From positions 1-35,506 of the forward strand of contig JAILLZ010000145.1 of NCBI GenBank assembly GCA_024692885.1: a stretch of 35,506 nucleotides of DNA, given 5' to 3'. This DNA is from Lachnospiraceae bacterium (GTDB lineage: Bacteria > Bacillota > Clostridia > Lachnospirales > Lachnospiraceae). The notes below the pieces were generated by a model. The model searched no databases, was not told the origin of the DNA, and saw only the letters and a list, made by a program, of their open reading frames with translations. The stretch's first letter is position 1, and every line of letters begins with the position of its first letter. Positions 34,398 to 35,506 of this stretch are shown here, piece by piece. Made by a program: the position numbers and the translations under genes.

Positions 34398-35506
34398 ATG
34401 GCTTTAATGACAGGTGCCGAATATATCGAAAGCATCAAGAAGATGAACATGCAGGTATACATGTTCGGAAAGAAGATTGAGAATCCACAGGATCATCCAA
34501 TTCTTAAACCTTCTTTAAATTCTGTTCGTATGACATACGATTTGGCTCAGATGCCTGAATATCAGGATCTTATGACAGCCACATCACATATTACAGGTGA
34601 AAAGATCAACCGTTTCACTCACATTCATCAGAGTACGGAAGATCTTAAGAATAAGGTTAAGATGCAGCGTCTCTGCGGTCAGAAGACAGCAGCATGTTTC
34701 CAGCGTTGTGTAGGAATGGACGCATTCAACGCTGTATACAGCACATCTTACGAAATCGACCAGAAGTACAACACACATTATCATGACAACTTCAAGAAAT
34801 ATCTTGAGTACTGTCAGACAAAGGATCTTACAATCGACGGAGCCATGACTGACCCTAAGGGAGATCGTTCAAAAGCTCCTCATGAGCAGGAAGATCCGGA
34901 TCTTTTCTTAAGAGTAGTTGAGCGTCGCGAAGACGGTATCGTTGTTCGTGGTGCAAAGGCTCATCAGACAGGAATCCTTAACTCACACGAAGTTATCGTA
35001 ATGCCAACTATCGCTATGGGCGAGAAAGACAAAGATTATGCGGTTTCATTCGCTGTTCCTACAGACGCAAAGGGAATCTACATGATCATCGGACGTCAGT
35101 CATGTGATACAAGAAAGATGGAAGACACAACACTCGATGTCGGAAACTCTGAATTCGGTGGTGTTGAAGCTCTCGTTGTATTTGACGATGTATTCGTTCC
35201 AAACGACAGAATCTTCATGAACGGAGAATATGATTTTGCAGGAATGCTCGTTGAGCGTTTTGCAGGATATCACAGACAGTCATACGGCGGATGTAAAGTC
35301 GGTGTCGGCGATGTTCTCATCGGTGCAACAGCTGTTGCAGCTGAATACAACGGATGTGCAAAAGCTTCACACGTTAAAGACAAACTCATCGAGATGACAC
35401 ATCTCAACGAAACATTATTCTGTTGCGGAATCGCTTGCTCATCAGAGGGTTCACAGACTGCTTCAGGAAACTATCTTATCAACCTTCTTCTTGCAAACGT
35501 ATGTAA
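34398..35506 (+). CDS. abfD: 4-hydroxybutyryl-CoA dehydratase / vinylacetyl-CoA delta-isomerase (3' end off the window)
   Basis: AAGGAGGA RBS; MALMTGAEYIESIKKMNMQVYMFGKKIENPQDHP...KMQRLCGQKTAACFQRCVGMDAFNAVYSTSYEIDQKY...VDGAMTDPKGDRS...FAGYHRQSYGGCKVGVGD...SHVKDKLIEMTHLNETLFCCGIACSSEG. CFQRC and HRQSYGGC correspond to the Fe-S ligands of AbfD. No stop in the window, so absent from the track. Confidence 0.95.
   Translation, partial: MALMTGAEYIESIKKMNMQVYMFGKKIENPQDHPILKPSLNSVRMTYDLAQMPEYQDLMTATSHITGEKINRFTHIHQSTEDLKNKVKMQRLCGQKTAACFQRCVGMDAFNAVYSTSYEIDQKYNTHYHDNFKKYLEYCQTKDLTIDGAMTDPKGDRSKAPHEQEDPDLFLRVVERREDGIVVRGAKAHQTGILNSHEVIVMPTIAMGEKDKDYAVSFAVPTDAKGIYMIIGRQSCDTRKMEDTTLDVGNSEFGGVEALVVFDDVFVPNDRIFMNGEYDFAGMLVERFAGYHRQSYGGCKVGVGDVLIGATAVAAEYNGCAKASHVKDKLIEMTHLNETLFCCGIACSSEGSQTASGNYLINLLLANVC

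Noticed and set aside
1-35506. tRNA/rRNA genes, prophage or toxin-antitoxin modules
   Set aside because: None recognised on either strand; a tRNAscan/Rfam run would be needed to exclude them formally.

Overview
The window looks like a chromosomal segment from an anaerobic Firmicute, probably Lachnospiraceae-like (inference from protein style and AT-rich signals). From left to right it contains: (1) the 5' part of a very large secreted surface protein with a Ser/Thr-Glu stalk and tandem W...RP (Cna-B-like) modules, minus strand, running off the left edge. (2) A ~300 bp imperfect foldback with nested hairpins, directly upstream of a class I SAM methyltransferase. (3) An FtsX/MacB-type ABC exporter, a CDF cation transporter, a HAD hydrolase, LarE and a LysR regulator. 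(4) A ~11.5 kb minus-strand sulfur/organosulfur supra-operon: GNAT, polar amino-acid ABC transporter, three divergent glutathionyl-hydroquinone-reductase-like GSTs, M20 peptidase, cysK, PatB/MalY C-S lyase and a gamma-family trans-sulfuration enzyme. Three of its promoters carry the same operator (CTTATA-N6-TATAAG-like, exactly 10 bp upstream of the -35), and a second larE diverges from its head. (5) upp-uraA. (6) A catabolic cluster built around 4-hydroxybutyryl-CoA dehydratase (abfD), with an NfuA-like protein, a variant 3-hydroxyacyl-CoA dehydrogenase, a variant thiolase, a DUF362 protein, a small protein and an OFA-type MFS transporter. Three transcription units in this cluster carry canonical sigma-54 -24/-12 promoters. 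The strongest candidates for something undescribed are the organosulfur-scavenging regulon with its GST-like enzymes, the sigma-54 abfD/DUF362 regulon, and the foldback element at ~4250-4577. No searches were run; every homology call is from reading motifs and protein sequences.
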